Shown: positions 9,706-18,741, counted from the first letter of the stretch. The stretch: DNA of 64,000 nt from Vibrio neptunius (GCA_019339365.1 CP079859.1:2046001-2110000), one strand, 5' to 3'. Notes: generated from the letters alone by a model not told the origin. Numbers and translations: made by a program.

Positions 9706-10176
9706 ATGCAAATACAAGTGAAGCCTGGGTTAAAACTGATTGCGATTCTCGAAGCGCTGAAAGGGCTATTGTCTTTAGTGGTTGCATTGGGGTTACATCT
9801 TTTAGCCGGGAAAGATTTGCAGCAGTGGGCTGAATCTCTGGTATTGCATGCTCATTTAAACCCTGCCCATCATTTACCGGGTGTGTTTATAGAAGCGATG
9901 GGGCGGTTTCCGCAAGGCAATGTTCAATGGTTTATGCTGGGTGCATTGGCATACACGACTATTCGATGGGTTGAGGCTTATGGCTTATGGAAAGGGCTTC
10001 GTTGGACGGAATGGTTAGCATTGATCGGTTGCGTCATCTACGTGCCATTTGAAGTCTATGGTCTGATTTATCACCCGGGGATAGTTGGAGTGGCAGTACT
10101 GATCGTTAATCTCTTGATCATTGCCTATATTGCAAGAACGTTACAAGCCAAGCCTGAATTTGCAATCGAAAGTTAG
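9706..10176 (+). CDS. DUF2127-family membrane protein
   Basis: 156-residue hydrophobic protein resembling the DUF2127 family, whose function is unknown. It shows a start like PGLKLIAILEALKGLLSLVVALGL (hydrophobic segment about residues 8-33) and further membrane segments at about 80-97, 103-122 and 126-146, joined by the WVEAYGLWKGLRWTEWLAL stretch typical of the family. It is a probable four-helix inner-membrane protein. The start ATG has only a weak ribosome-binding site. It stands alone between the NLP gene and a small zinc-ribbon gene, with no operon partner to suggest a role. Confidence 0.8.
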   Translation: MQIQVKPGLKLIAILEALKGLLSLVVALGLHLLAGKDLQQWAESLVLHAHLNPAHHLPGVFIEAMGRFPQGNVQWFMLGALAYTTIRWVEAYGLWKGLRWTEWLALIGCVIYVPFEVYGLIYHPGIVGVAVLIVNLLIIAYIARTLQAKPEFAIES

Positions 10177-10188
10177 CTTGTGCTTTAA

Positions 10189-10213
10189 ATCATGTTTGTT
10201 ATGCAAACATGAT
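10189..10213. terminator. Perfect 10-bp inverted repeat after the DUF2127 gene
   Basis: ATCATGTTTG and CAAACATGAT flank a 5-base loop, beginning 13 bases after the DUF2127 stop. No T-tract follows, so this may be a weak terminator, an RNA-stabilising hairpin or a protein-binding palindrome. Confidence 0.4.
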
Positions 10214-10359
10214 GATGAGTACAGCAGATACTGTAATAGAGTATAAAAAGCTGTAAAACCGAGAGCGGTATCGCTGGTTTCGAATCTGAAAATAGCTAGA
10301 GTGACTAATGCAGGGTTATGAACCTGTATGTACAAGGCAGACAACGTCAGGAGGTTGCC

Positions 10360-10536
10360 ATGGATAGATATTGCCCGAACTGTGGAATAGAGATGATCGA
10401 TAAGAATCATGTTTCCATATGTCCGAGAAACGATATTGGAGAGTGTTCTTATGATGGATATCAGAACACGGTTGAGCGTTCTAGCCGTGAGTTTACATTA
10501 CTCGACAATGAAAAAAGGCTAGAAGAAGCGCATTAG
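10360..10536 (+). CDS. Small zinc-ribbon protein
   Basis: 58-residue protein. The ATG at 10360 is chosen because AGGAGGT lies 4-5 bases upstream; an earlier in-frame ATG at 10318 lacks such a site. The N-terminal half carries CPNCG (residues 5-9) and later SICPRND and GECSYDG, a CxxC...C...C pattern that could bind one zinc ion. The C-terminal half is charged and probably helical. No function is recognised. It lies just before a bidirectional terminator shared with the tRNA genes. Confidence 0.7.
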   Translation: MDRYCPNCGIEMIDKNHVSICPRNDIGECSYDGYQNTVERSSREFTLLDNEKRLEEAH

Positions 10537-10569
10537 ATTAACTCAATCTAATACGCTATCTCCAAAAAC

Positions 10570-10600
10570 AACAAAGCCCGCTATAAGCGGGCTTTGTTAT
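10570..10600. terminator. Bidirectional terminator (zinc-ribbon gene / tRNA-Val genes)
   Basis: A perfect 13-base stem (AACAAAGCCCGCT/AGCGGGCTTTGTT) with a 3-base loop and A/T flanks on both sides separates the plus-strand small gene from the minus-strand tRNA genes and can serve both. Confidence 0.88.
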
Positions 10601-10606
10601 AAAATT

Positions 10607-10683
10607 TGGTGGGTCCGGGCGAACTCGAATCGCCGACCCCTACCATGTCAAGGTAGTACTCTAACCAACTGAGCTACGGACCC
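10607..10683 (-). tRNA. tRNA-Val (anticodon GAC), copy 2
   Basis: 77 bases including an encoded CCA. The acceptor stem is GGGTCCG/CGGACCC, the D arm AGCTCAGTTGGTTAGAGT, the anticodon stem-loop CTACC-TTGACAT-GGTAG gives GAC (Val codons GUC/GUU), and the T arm contains TTCGAGTT. It is identical base for base to the copy at 10717-10793. Confidence 0.96.
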
Positions 10684-10716
10684 AAATTTTTGTTCTTATT
10701 GCATTTAAGCAGGGAG

Positions 10717-10793
10717 TGGTGGGTCCGGGCGAACTCGAATCGCCGACCCCTACCATGTCAAGGTAGTACTCTAACCAACTGAGCTACGGACCC
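10717..10793 (-). tRNA. tRNA-Val (anticodon GAC), copy 1
   Basis: Same 77-base sequence as the neighbouring copy, separated from it by 33 bases and transcribed first. The two probably form one transcript ending at the hairpin at 10570-10600. The tandem arrangement of tRNA-Val(GAC) resembles the valV/valW pair of enteric bacteria. Confidence 0.96.
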
Positions 10794-10917
10794 ATTCCTT
10801 AAGAACGAGATGGATATTACCGAGACTTTTTGAGTCGTGCAAGAGCAAATTATTGGTTTTTAAACTGTTTGCTTCACAACTAATCGAATTGGCGATTTTT
10901 TATACCAGAAAGAGAAA

Positions 10918-10939
10918 AGGAGAGCGGGAAAGCTCTCCT
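10918..10939 (-). terminator. Hairpin after sypR
   Basis: AGGAGAGC and GCTCTCCT form a perfect 8-bp stem 13 bases beyond the sypR stop. Read on the minus strand it is followed by a T-rich stretch, so it likely ends the sypPQR transcript. Confidence 0.75.
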
Positions 10940-10952
10940 GTGAGTGGTTAAT

Positions 10953-11591
10953 TTATCGTCCCCGTCCGTCAACCATGACGATGAGTGTTTTGGTAATGAT
11001 GCTGATATCCATCAGAATCCAAGATTTTAGCGAACGCAGTGATAAGGCATAACTATGGTCAAAACCGACTTTTCTGCGAACGTCATCGATACAGGTGTCA
11101 TAACCTTGATTAACTTGCGCCAACCCAGTAATGCCTGGCATTACTCCATAGGTACGGTCAGCAAAGTAAGGGATGGCCGTTTCTAGCTTGTTATAAAAGC
11201 TAGGGCGTTCAGGGCGTGGGCCAATTAATGACATATCGCCGCGGATGACATTAAACAACTGCGGGATCTCATCTAGGCGTGTCTTTCTCAGGAAACGACC
11301 GACTGGAGTAATTCTTGGATCGTTCTGTGTCGCCCAGACTGCACCTGTACGCGTTTCTGCATCGACATACATGGTACGAAACTTAATGATTTCAAAGAAC
11401 ATCATTTGTTCTGGTGTTGATTTACCCACACGCAGCTGCTTATAGAAAATGGGTCCTTTGGAGTCGATTTTTATGGCTAAGGCAATTGCGGGCAAGATAG
11501 GTGACAGCATCAAAAGCCCGATTACAGCGCATAGAAAATCGAAGATACGTTTTGCTAACCAGATTGAATATAAAGAAGATACGTTGCTCAT
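10953..11591 (-). CDS. sypR: Undecaprenyl-phosphate sugar phosphotransferase, SypR
   Basis: 212-residue bacterial sugar transferase (initiating polyprenyl-phosphate glycosylphosphotransferase, WcaJ C-terminal type). It places the first sugar-phosphate on the lipid carrier at the inner membrane to start repeat-unit synthesis. Visible: KRIFDF with a hydrophobic helix (about residues 14-43), KIDSKGPIFYKQLRVGK, FEIIKFRTM, RLDEIPQLFNVIRGDMSLIGPRPERP and PGITGLAQV. ATG 11591 has GGAGC upstream; a longer in-frame extension reaches into sypQ and is rejected. It is the last gene of the sypP-Q-R operon, 13 bases after sypQ. Strong family call; the syp name rests on locus order. Confidence 0.9.
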   Translation of the reverse strand: MSNVSSLYSIWLAKRIFDFLCAVIGLLMLSPILPAIALAIKIDSKGPIFYKQLRVGKSTPEQMMFFEIIKFRTMYVDAETRTGAVWATQNDPRITPVGRFLRKTRLDEIPQLFNVIRGDMSLIGPRPERPSFYNKLETAIPYFADRTYGVMPGITGLAQVNQGYDTCIDDVRRKVGFDHSYALSLRSLKSWILMDISIITKTLIVMVDGRGR

Positions 11592-11604
11592 AAGATGCTC
11601 CTTA

Positions 11605-12789
11605 TCATTGAATTCTTGTCCAACGAGTGGCTTCGAAACCGAACAAATAGCGTAAGCCACCAATTAGGTTGGCAAAGTGTCCTGCTACTATGTATGCGAT
11701 TAACTGACAGTATTTATGGCTAAATATGTGTGGGAACACATGCCCCATAATCGCAATTGAGTAAACAGCGAGTTGTGCAATGGTTCCGATGAAAAATATT
11801 GGGTGGTGAATAAGTACGGCAGAAAGCACCAGACACACAATCATGAGGTACGGTGTTATCAGCCTTAAACCTTTGCCTGAAAAGAAGGCAAAAGCGACGC
11901 CTTTGTATCGTGGCAAAAACAATTCCGCCAAATGCAGTGCTTGTTGCATGTTGCCAGCAGAAATTCTGAGTCGACGTTTAAAATCGTTGTCGGTATTGGT
12001 TGCTTCAAGCTCTAATGCAATCATGTCCTTGTCGTAATCGACTCGGTATCCTTTACGAATAATCTCCATCGGAATAATGAAATCGTCGTTGATAACGTTT
12101 TGCTTGAGCGGTTCAAACAAGTGAGTTCTGAACAAATAGAAAGCACCATGAGCGCCAAGTGTGCTACCTAAACTCGCCTCATGCAGTTTCATTCTGCTTT
12201 GGTATTGCCAGTATTTGCTTTCACCTTCACTGCCATTAGAGAGTAACTGGTAATGTCCGTTTACAGCACCAACAGTTTTATCTTTGAAGTGCTGGTTGGC
12301 GACCAGCAGGGCATCGACAGAAATCAGAGCTGACACATCGCTCAATGCAGTAATGTCACTTGATATTGTTAACATCTGTTCATTCACTAGTGCGACCTTG
12401 CCGCGGTTCTGTTCGAAGACTCGAATTTCGAAATGTGTATCACAGCAAAAGGCTTCTTGAATCGTGTCCTGAGCCACTTGAGCAGTATTATCTGTGCACC
12501 CATCGCAAGCGATAATGACGTTGTAGTGCTCTTTTGGGTAATCCAGACAAGCTAAGTTGCGGATTTTGTCTGCGATCCACTGTTCCTCGTTATATGCAGG
12601 AACAAGAATAGTAATGTCAGCACATTGTCTATCTGAACGAGCGCTCTTGTAGCCTCGTTCAATTTGTTTTACTTCTTCCACAGGGTGACGTTTAGAGTAC
12701 CAAGCAAGCACAAGCGGGTAGCCGACATGGTGATAGACAATGAGCCCTGCACATATTGTGAAGAAAATTCCAATAGTCAGATCAATCAT
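11605..12789 (-). CDS. sypQ: Membrane glycosyltransferase family 2, SypQ
   Basis: 394-residue processive-type GT2 enzyme. N-terminal membrane helix (about 5-27), cytosolic catalytic domain beginning ITILVPAYNEEQWI with CDGCTDNT, a later acidic motif (INDDFIIP), then three or four C-terminal membrane helices (from about 310). The usual QxxRW is represented by KRRLRIS, a divergence seen in some GT2 members. Expected to extend the Syp repeat unit from a nucleotide sugar at the inner-membrane face. Its ATG overlaps the sypP stop by 4 bases (ATGA), so the two are translationally coupled. Confidence 0.88.
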   Translation of the reverse strand: MIDLTIGIFFTICAGLIVYHHVGYPLVLAWYSKRHPVEEVKQIERGYKSARSDRQCADITILVPAYNEEQWIADKIRNLACLDYPKEHYNVIIACDGCTDNTAQVAQDTIQEAFCCDTHFEIRVFEQNRGKVALVNEQMLTISSDITALSDVSALISVDALLVANQHFKDKTVGAVNGHYQLLSNGSEGESKYWQYQSRMKLHEASLGSTLGAHGAFYLFRTHLFEPLKQNVINDDFIIPMEIIRKGYRVDYDKDMIALELEATNTDNDFKRRLRISAGNMQQALHLAELFLPRYKGVAFAFFSGKGLRLITPYLMIVCLVLSAVLIHHPIFFIGTIAQLAVYSIAIMGHVFPHIFSHKYCQLIAYIVAGHFANLIGGLRYLFGFEATRWTRIQ

Positions 12790-13877
12790 GCGTATTCCTC
12801 CTGTGTTATTGCTCTATAGGCATCCACCATTTTCCGAATGTCATTATTGTTGACAACAAACTGGCGTGGTGAGGATTGAGGGGACTCAAGCAGCATTTGG
12901 GATAGCTTCAAAGCAAGCTCACTACTATTTTCTGCTCGGGCAAGCTGACTTGTTATAGGGCATAACGTTTCATTGGTACCACCAACGTTTGTCGCGACGG
13001 TAGGAACGCCACACGCTTGTGCTTCCAGTGGTGCGAGGGGGAAACCCTCACATCTTGATGGCATACAAAACACATCGAGAGCCCGATAAAAGGTTGGCAT
13101 GTCGTCCACCAAATCGAGAAATTGCACTTGATGAGATATAGATAAGTCTTCAGCCAGTCGTGTTAATGCGTCTTTTTGGCTTCCTATGCCAGCAATAGCG
13201 AGAGTCACATTGCTATTAATGAGAGGGAGTGCCTTGAGAAGAATATCATGGCCTTTTACTTTTTCGAGGCGCCCAGCGGAACCTATGATTTTTCCATGCG
13301 CAGGTAGTCCAAGCTCACAGCGTGCCTGTGCCTGAGATCCCGGCTTGAATCTTTCACAGTCTATGCCGTTTTTTATTAAAGTGATATTGGCATAGTTAAG
13401 CTTCTCATCTAATTGCTCTTTAACTAGCCCTGCATCTGCTACCAGATTGGGTCGGGATAGTTTTAAGGCAAGTCTCTGCAAAATAAGATGTTTTGGGTTG
13501 TTAAGATGCCAAGCGTCGTGTTCTGTGTGGACTATGTGCTGAACACCTGCAAGTTTAGCTGCAGTCGCTCCATAAATTAGAGGTCCAATGTGGTGAGTGT
13601 GAACGACTCTCGGTTTCATCTGTTTGAAAAGTTTACGCAGTTTAGATATCGCCTCGAAATCAAAACCAGGCCTCTTAGTTAGAAAGATAAGTTTATCTTC
13701 AACTTGCTTTAAGCTGGGCCAGTTTGCCAATGTTTCTCTGCGATTTCCTTCGAGACTTATCAGGAAAACGTCTTCGTCTGATTGAGCGAACTTGAGCATG
13801 TTGATAGCCAATGTTTCTAATCCGCCTGGTGCCAAATGCTGAACAACATGAATGGTTGTTTTCGGTTGACTGATCAT
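12786..13877 (-). CDS. sypP: Glycosyltransferase (GT4-like), SypP
   Basis: 363-residue GT-B glycosyltransferase. The N-terminus IHVVQHLAPGGLETLAINML and the C-terminal donor-site region PSRCEGFPLAPLEAQACGVPTVATNVGG (EGFPLAPLE with EX7E spacing) are typical of group-1/family-4 retaining enzymes of exopolysaccharide pathways. It is cytosolic, acting on the lipid-linked Syp repeat unit. It is the first gene of a unit with sypQ and sypR; a sigma-54 -24/-12 element lies 39-53 bases upstream of its ATG, matching the SypG-dependent sypP promoter known from Vibrio fischeri. Confidence 0.88.
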   Translation of the reverse strand: MISQPKTTIHVVQHLAPGGLETLAINMLKFAQSDEDVFLISLEGNRRETLANWPSLKQVEDKLIFLTKRPGFDFEAISKLRKLFKQMKPRVVHTHHIGPLIYGATAAKLAGVQHIVHTEHDAWHLNNPKHLILQRLALKLSRPNLVADAGLVKEQLDEKLNYANITLIKNGIDCERFKPGSQAQARCELGLPAHGKIIGSAGRLEKVKGHDILLKALPLINSNVTLAIAGIGSQKDALTRLAEDLSISHQVQFLDLVDDMPTFYRALDVFCMPSRCEGFPLAPLEAQACGVPTVATNVGGTNETLCPITSQLARAENSSELALKLSQMLLESPQSSPRQFVVNNNDIRKMVDAYRAITQEEYA

Positions 13878-13915
13878 GCGATTTCCTTGGTGTGCGATGG
13901 TTTAAATTAGAATCT

Positions 13916-13930
13916 GCATAACCTGTGCCA
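13916..13930 (-). promoter_or_regulatory. Sigma-54 promoter of sypPQR
   Basis: Minus-strand TGGCACAGGTTATGC matches TGGCAC-N5-TTGC with correct GG-to-GC spacing. It lies 39 bases before the sypP ATG and has a SypG-like half-conserved box 47 bases further upstream. Confidence 0.8.
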
Positions 13931-13977
13931 AAAAAATGTTCTTATATAACAGCGTGTTAAGTTTTTATGTGTGAGGT

Positions 13978-13992
13978 GTTTTAATTTGAGAT
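13978..13992. promoter_or_regulatory. Putative SypG enhancer box (degenerate) for sypP
   Basis: GTTTTAATTTGAGAT matches 11 of 15 bases of the box TTCTCAATTTGAGAA found before sypA; the TTTGAGA half is intact. Its spacing to the -24/-12 element resembles the other syp promoters. It is the weakest of the set. Confidence 0.5.
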
Positions 13993-13995
13993 TCG

Positions 13996-15432
13996 TTATG
14001 ATTGAAATGGTTTTATTTTGGGAATTGCTGTGATCACTTGCTTGCCTGTTAGCGACTGCAACTCACTCGCGCTTCGAACGGAGGTGTCAAAAAGCTCAAT
14101 AATTGTCGCGATACCGCAGCCAAGGCCAATACCAGCGACGAACCCAGCGATGATAAATATGATGATGGGAAGGTTGGCAGGTGAGCTTGGTGTATAAGGT
14201 AAATCAATGATCTTGACTCGCTTGTTTTGCTCAAAGATGCCCAGTGAGCCAGTAAGCTGAGCCATTTCATACCTTTGAACCAGCTCATCATAGAGTTGTC
14301 TCTTGATTTGAACATCTCTTTGCAACTGGAACATATCTTTTGCTTTATCGCCGAAGTAATTGGCTTGCTGCTCAAGCTCTTCAATCATTTTGCGTAAGCT
14401 TTTGGTTTCTTCACTCAAGGATTCAAATCTACCTCGCACTAACTGAAGACTATGTAGCTGGGTAACGAGTAAAGGCTGAATATCACCAATGTCAGACAAA
14501 GTATTGCTACTTGCAATATCCCATAGTTGTTCGCTACTGATGTTTGGTTGCTCAACTTTGAGCAGTTCTGAACGTTCGTTCTCGAGTCGGCGAAGCTCCC
14601 TCTGTTTACCGAGTACAGCGCTGTGGCTATCCGTGTATTTTGCCCTTAGCAAAGTCAGTTCACTGCGAATCTCAATGATTTGGTCTTCAATTTTGCCAAC
14701 CACAGGGTTGGTTTTAGAGAGTTGTTGATCGAGCGAGCCCAGACTACGCTCGACGCCAGAAAGTTCTGCCTCTTTCTCGGCTAGGTTTTGCTTGAGGCTG
14801 GCTAGTCTTGCCAGACTTTGGCCCTGCATTTCAGGTGTTGCGGAAGCATTTCTGTTCTTAAAATCAGCAAGTGCTGTTTCTGCTAAATCGAGCTCCTCCC
14901 TTCGCTTATCAATATGCATGGTAAGAAACTCGCTTGAATCTTTGATAGATGAGCGTTCTGGAGCCAACATTTGCTCTATAAAGTGTTCGCTGACCGATTC
15001 TAATAGCTCTTTCATACCTAGAGGTTGTTTAGACGATAGTTGAATTTTAAGAAAGTCTTTGCCTGGCTGGGTTACCGTTAAACTCGCTGCAAGTTCGGCG
15101 ATGACTTGATCGACTTGAAAAGGGGACATTGAGTCGTTAATCATCCCGCGCTCTTTGGCGACGGATTTTAAAATGTGCCTACTTTTGAGTAAGGTACTCA
15201 GGGCGGCTAAACGCTCTTTTAGCATGGTGGAAACCGCGATATCCTCCAGAAAAGGATTCATTTTTGCCGTTTCCTGAATCAGCATACTGGTGTGAGATAC
15301 GTATTTCTCTGGCGCCATTTTACCGACGAAATACCCAGCAAAAGGCATGAGCAACATCGGTAAAACAATCACGTACCTTTGTCTCCAAGCGGCATTAAGT
15401 ATAATGATAAAGCGCAGTTTCAGTTCATTCAT
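13996..15432 (-). CDS. sypO: Chain-length determinant / polysaccharide co-polymerase, SypO
   Basis: 478-residue Wzz/GumC-type inner-membrane protein controlling polymer length. Membrane helix at about 20-38, a long periplasmic part rich in coiled coil (about 170-390), and a second helix near the C-terminus (about 425-448, LPIIIFIIAGFVAGIGLGCG) preceded by the proline-rich PYTPSSPANLP typical of the family. No C-terminal kinase domain is fused; the separate SypD would supply that role. The gene overlaps the sypN stop by 4 bases. It is the last gene of the M-N-O unit, and the sypP promoter follows immediately. Confidence 0.88.
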   Translation of the reverse strand: MNELKLRFIIILNAAWRQRYVIVLPMLLMPFAGYFVGKMAPEKYVSHTSMLIQETAKMNPFLEDIAVSTMLKERLAALSTLLKSRHILKSVAKERGMINDSMSPFQVDQVIAELAASLTVTQPGKDFLKIQLSSKQPLGMKELLESVSEHFIEQMLAPERSSIKDSSEFLTMHIDKRREELDLAETALADFKNRNASATPEMQGQSLARLASLKQNLAEKEAELSGVERSLGSLDQQLSKTNPVVGKIEDQIIEIRSELTLLRAKYTDSHSAVLGKQRELRRLENERSELLKVEQPNISSEQLWDIASSNTLSDIGDIQPLLVTQLHSLQLVRGRFESLSEETKSLRKMIEELEQQANYFGDKAKDMFQLQRDVQIKRQLYDELVQRYEMAQLTGSLGIFEQNKRVKIIDLPYTPSSPANLPIIIFIIAGFVAGIGLGCGIATIIELFDTSVRSASELQSLTGKQVITAIPKIKPFQS

Positions 15433-16543
15433 AGTGACTCCAGAAGCTGGTTAACAACTTGACTTCGAGCATCCCAGCTGTCGCGACGAACAATCTCGGT
15501 ATCAGTATTACCTTGACTGAGAACCTTATTGAGTGATTGACTAAATTCCGTTGCGTTGTTGGCAATTCTGACGTGTGAACGATAAGGTTCAAGCGCTGGA
15601 AACGGTGTCGTGACAACCGGTGTTCCAGTTGCAAGATACTCCATCAATTTTAATGGACTACAAGCTTGAATCTGATCATTGAACAAGAAAGGCAGCATGC
15701 TAGCATCCCAGTGTTGGCTATAGCTAGGTAACTCACAGTGTGGTTTTGGGCCTAAATAAAATACATTTGGGAAATTCGGCAGAGGATTGTGGTTTAGCTC
15801 CAACGGTCCGATAAAAACGAAGTTCCAGTGTGGGTTATCCAAACAGACTTGAGCGATCAATGTATAGTCCAGCCATTGGGATATACTGCCGTAAAAACCA
15901 GCGATAGGCTTGCCATCTAAGGGGAGGTCTCGGGCACGGCTTATTGAGGTGTTAAACAATTCGTAGTCTACGCCATGAGGGATGTAAGCGGTCTTTGTCG
16001 CGTCGAACTTTTTGCAGATTTCCTTGCTTGCACCCAAGATAAGATGCGCTTTCTCAGCCAGTTTTCTCTCATGACTACTCACTGTCTCATGATCAACACC
16101 AGCAAGAGAGTTGAAATCATCGCCACAATAATACACAACTGCAGCTTCATCTAGGTTGCCACATAAATCTGCTGCAGTCGGAAGAGAAGTCCACAAGATT
16201 GGTTTGGTTAGCCTCAGCTTTTCGATAATAGGTTTGAGTTGAGTGAGTAGCATGGACTTTGCTATTTCCCTTGCCCACGAAGATTTTGGAGCAGGGATGG
16301 TTTTTAAGTTCACGACCGTAATATTAGTACTTAGTCGCTCGTTGCTAGACGAGTAGCCTTGCTTGCCTTGGCCGAGGAGCTTTGTGAAAGCACGAACTAA
16401 GTCTTTTTTATTAAACTTAGGCTGACGCAGGCCGATTGAGTTAACCCACAGCACTTTCCGATCAGTGGCGAGTCGAGAAACAATATGCTGTGTACTTGAA
16501 GGCAAGCCCCGAAGTCTTCGCCAAATACGATTAAGTCACGCAT
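15429..16543 (-). CDS. sypN: Glycosyltransferase, SypN (one-base deletion as read)
   Basis: GT-B glycosyltransferase of 371 residues when repaired. The true ATG is at 16543 with AGGAG upstream and encodes MRDLIVFGEDFG; the frame then breaks at a run of four G (plus-strand C4 at 16507-16510). One additional G restores GLPSSTQHIVSRLA and the rest of the protein, which includes WINS-type N-terminal elements, YYCGDDFNSLAG, a PHGVDYELF donor-site loop and PLKLMEYLATGTPVVTTPFPA. The ATG overlaps the sypM stop by one base. The indel is most likely a sequencing error. Role: transfer of one sugar of the Syp repeat unit. Confidence 0.82.
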
Positions 16544-17269
16544 TATGCCATCTCCTTACGCGAGAGTTTACGCACCACTTTGGCGGGGTTGCCAGCAGCA
16601 ACAACGAAGGGAGGAAGGCTTTTCGTTACGACACTACCAGCCGCCACAATGGTACCTTGGCCGATTGTAACGTTTGGGCAAACAGTGACATTTGTACCTA
16701 GCCAAACATCTCTATGTAAAGTGATGTTGCCCACGTCCTTTTCGCTGTCGCCTGCACCCAATGCCCTTTTTTTCGGCGTGTAGCGAATGGCCTGAGTACC
16801 CAAAAAGAAACGCTCTTCCGGCCATTCTCACATTATCGCCGATGACGATGCGCCGACCCACCGCAATGGTGGTTTGCCAACCGATATCGACGTTACTGCC
16901 GATGATAAGTTCTGTCTCTAATGATTGAGTGCGGCCGCTAAAGGTGCTGTGGCCTGAAATCCTACAATCGTTACCTAAATAAATCTTCAGGGGGCCAGTG
17001 ACGAGTGGTACACCACCAAACAGATAAAGTCGCTTGCCAAATTGAGTCAGACGCCCTTTAAAGGCAGGAGTATGAATTAATACTCGCATCACATTGGCAA
17101 AAAGGGATTGAGCGCCTGTGTATAGAAAACGGATAGTCTTGTTGAAGAGAGTTGGGGTTGGGAGATCGCAGGCGCGAATGTTTTTCAAAATGACAAACAA
17201 TTTGCGATAAATGGGGTTTGGATTCTCTTTGAGCCAAATTTTGACTTCGTTAATGTGTGTCGCCAGCAT
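16543..17269 (-). CDS. sypM: Hexapeptide-repeat acyltransferase, SypM (one-base insertion as read)
   Basis: Left-handed beta-helix acyltransferase (WbbJ/LbH type), 241 residues when repaired; it would O-acetylate a sugar of the Syp polymer. Hexapeptide-like repeats run through the second half (IGSNVDIGWQTTIAVGRRIVIGDNVRM, then VWLGTNVTVCPNVTIGQGTIVAAGSVV). The frame breaks in a run of seven A (plus-strand T7 at 16767-16773); six A would join HAEK to RALGAGDSEKDVGN and restore the fold. ATG 17269 is chosen because GGAGG lies 6-7 bases upstream. A sigma-54-like element precedes the gene. Confidence 0.82.
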
Positions 17270-17307
17270 AACGGCCTCCAACTTTGAATGTTTACCTTGG
17301 AGGTGTT

Positions 17308-17322
17308 ACACGGAACGTGCCA
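17308..17322 (-). promoter_or_regulatory. Sigma-54-like promoter of sypMNO
   Basis: Minus-strand TGGCACGTTCCGTGT has a perfect -24 part, while the -12 part reads GT instead of GC. It lies 39 bases before the sypM ATG, and a perfect SypG box sits 58 bases upstream of it. Confidence 0.65.
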
Positions 17323-17361
17323 AAAATTAACTTATTGTAAAACAGAAGCTTAGATATTAAT

Positions 17362-18741
17362 TTATTCAGTTTTTGGCGTATTCTCATTTTGAGAATGGTT
17401 TTGAACAATACGATTCAGGGCGATACATAGAGCGGCAAGGATGTAAATTGGCCAGGTAAAGCCTTGAGTGAGGAATGTGCCTGATACTATGGTTCCCATG
17501 ATGCCAGCATATACGGCTGCTGCCGTCGCATGAAGGTAAGGGGAGTATTTATCTGGCACAGCATCTAAAAGTGATAGCGTTTGTTTGCTTGTCTTTACCA
17601 GTGAATAGATACACCCAATAAATACAATCAGGCCAAGGAAGCCTGTTTCTGCAAGTACACCAAACCAGGTAGAATGCACGGCATGATTTAGTCCGTCCCA
17701 ATGAGGGCTATAGAAAAAGTAATTGGCGTAAAAGTTGTTCAGTCCAACGCCTGTTAACGGGTTGGCGACAGCCATACCGAAAGCGGCTTCCCAAGCATAG
17801 AGTCTGCCCATGGCGGAAGCATCAATGCCTTCTTCAGCAGCACCGCCTGATTGTCTGTCCGAAATCCCCGCAGCTGCAAACAGAATAAGTAAGCCGACAG
17901 TTCCAATCAAAGCGAGCAGAAACTTGGAACGTATAATACGTAAGCCGAATATTCCAAATACCGCGATTGAACCGAGCAATCCACCTCGGCTTTGGGTGGC
18001 GATAACAGCACTCAATGCCAAGATCGTCGCGACTAAACCGAGAATTCGAACGCTGCCAAGATTTTTTGTGGTCATTAAACTGATGGCAAAGGCTAGGGGA
18101 AACATAAGTACTAGTGACAAGTCATTTGGGTCACCTAAAACTGAGCCAAGCTGGCGACCAATGGTGACACGTGTTCCTTCGACTAGGCCTATACCGTTGA
18201 TCGAATTCGATAGCGCAACAAGGGCGATTAGGCTTCCTGCTAACACAATGAGGATACTGATGCGTTTGACATTTAGAACGCTATTCACGAGCCATGCGAT
18301 GGCCAGAGTCATGACGATAATTTTCCAATAGATTGATTTGAAGTAGGTAATGGCCAATCCGGGGTTGGAGGACAAGATTGCACCGACGAGGACCAATAGC
18401 CAAAACACTGCAAACCAAGTTAAGCTCTGATGCCAGAACATCTGAAGACTTTTGCTGATTAAGCTGTGCCACAACAGAGCACTCAATGCGCCAACTGAAA
18501 GTAGTAAAGGGATCTTGAGTGAGTAAAGGGCTGGAATGGCTTCGTGAATTCTGAAAAATGAAAATAGGACGAACAAACTGACCAACCAAAAAGTCTGGTT
18601 GAGAACGAACAGTATTCCAAGAGGCATCATGCAGAGCACAATGGCTAAGGCAGGGTGAGGGATGAGCTTCCAGATAAGTGCGACAAATAGACACACCCCT
18701 GAGGTGATAACGGCTGGAAAGAGCTTATCTGCTTGTATCAT
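17362..18741 (-). CDS. sypL: O-antigen ligase/polymerase family protein, SypL
   Basis: 459-residue polytopic membrane protein of the Wzy/WaaL superfamily with about ten to twelve hydrophobic helices. A large periplasmic loop carries ...GLNNFYANYFFYSPHWDGLNHAVHSTWFGVLAETG, the H-S-x(2)-G-x-LAE-x-G signature of O-antigen ligases. It probably polymerises Syp repeat units. ATG 18741 (MIQADKLFPAV) follows TTGGAG and overlaps the sypK stop by 4 bases; an upstream in-frame extension is cysteine-rich and inside sypK, so it is rejected. The 3' end contains the SypG box for sypM. Confidence 0.86.
   Translation of the reverse strand: MIQADKLFPAVITSGVCLFVALIWKLIPHPALAIVLCMMPLGILFVLNQTFWLVSLFVLFSFFRIHEAIPALYSLKIPLLLSVGALSALLWHSLISKSLQMFWHQSLTWFAVFWLLVLVGAILSSNPGLAITYFKSIYWKIIVMTLAIAWLVNSVLNVKRISILIVLAGSLIALVALSNSINGIGLVEGTRVTIGRQLGSVLGDPNDLSLVLMFPLAFAISLMTTKNLGSVRILGLVATILALSAVIATQSRGGLLGSIAVFGIFGLRIIRSKFLLALIGTVGLLILFAAAGISDRQSGGAAEEGIDASAMGRLYAWEAAFGMAVANPLTGVGLNNFYANYFFYSPHWDGLNHAVHSTWFGVLAETGFLGLIVFIGCIYSLVKTSKQTLSLLDAVPDKYSPYLHATAAAVYAGIMGTIVSGTFLTQGFTWPIYILAALCIALNRIVQNHSQNENTPKTE
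17381..17395. promoter_or_regulatory. SypG enhancer box for sypM
   Basis: TTCTCATTTTGAGAA is a perfect inverted repeat TTCTCA-N3-TGAGAA. It sits inside the last codons of sypL, upstream of the sypM sigma-54 element. Confidence 0.8.

Noticed and set aside
10189-10213. 10-bp palindrome as an attachment site or mobile-element end
   Set aside because: Only one copy was seen and no mobile genes are near; more likely a 3' hairpin.
11592-11663. Longer N-terminus for SypR
   Set aside because: The extension lies inside sypQ and is unconserved; ATG 11591 has a good ribosome-binding site and fits family length.
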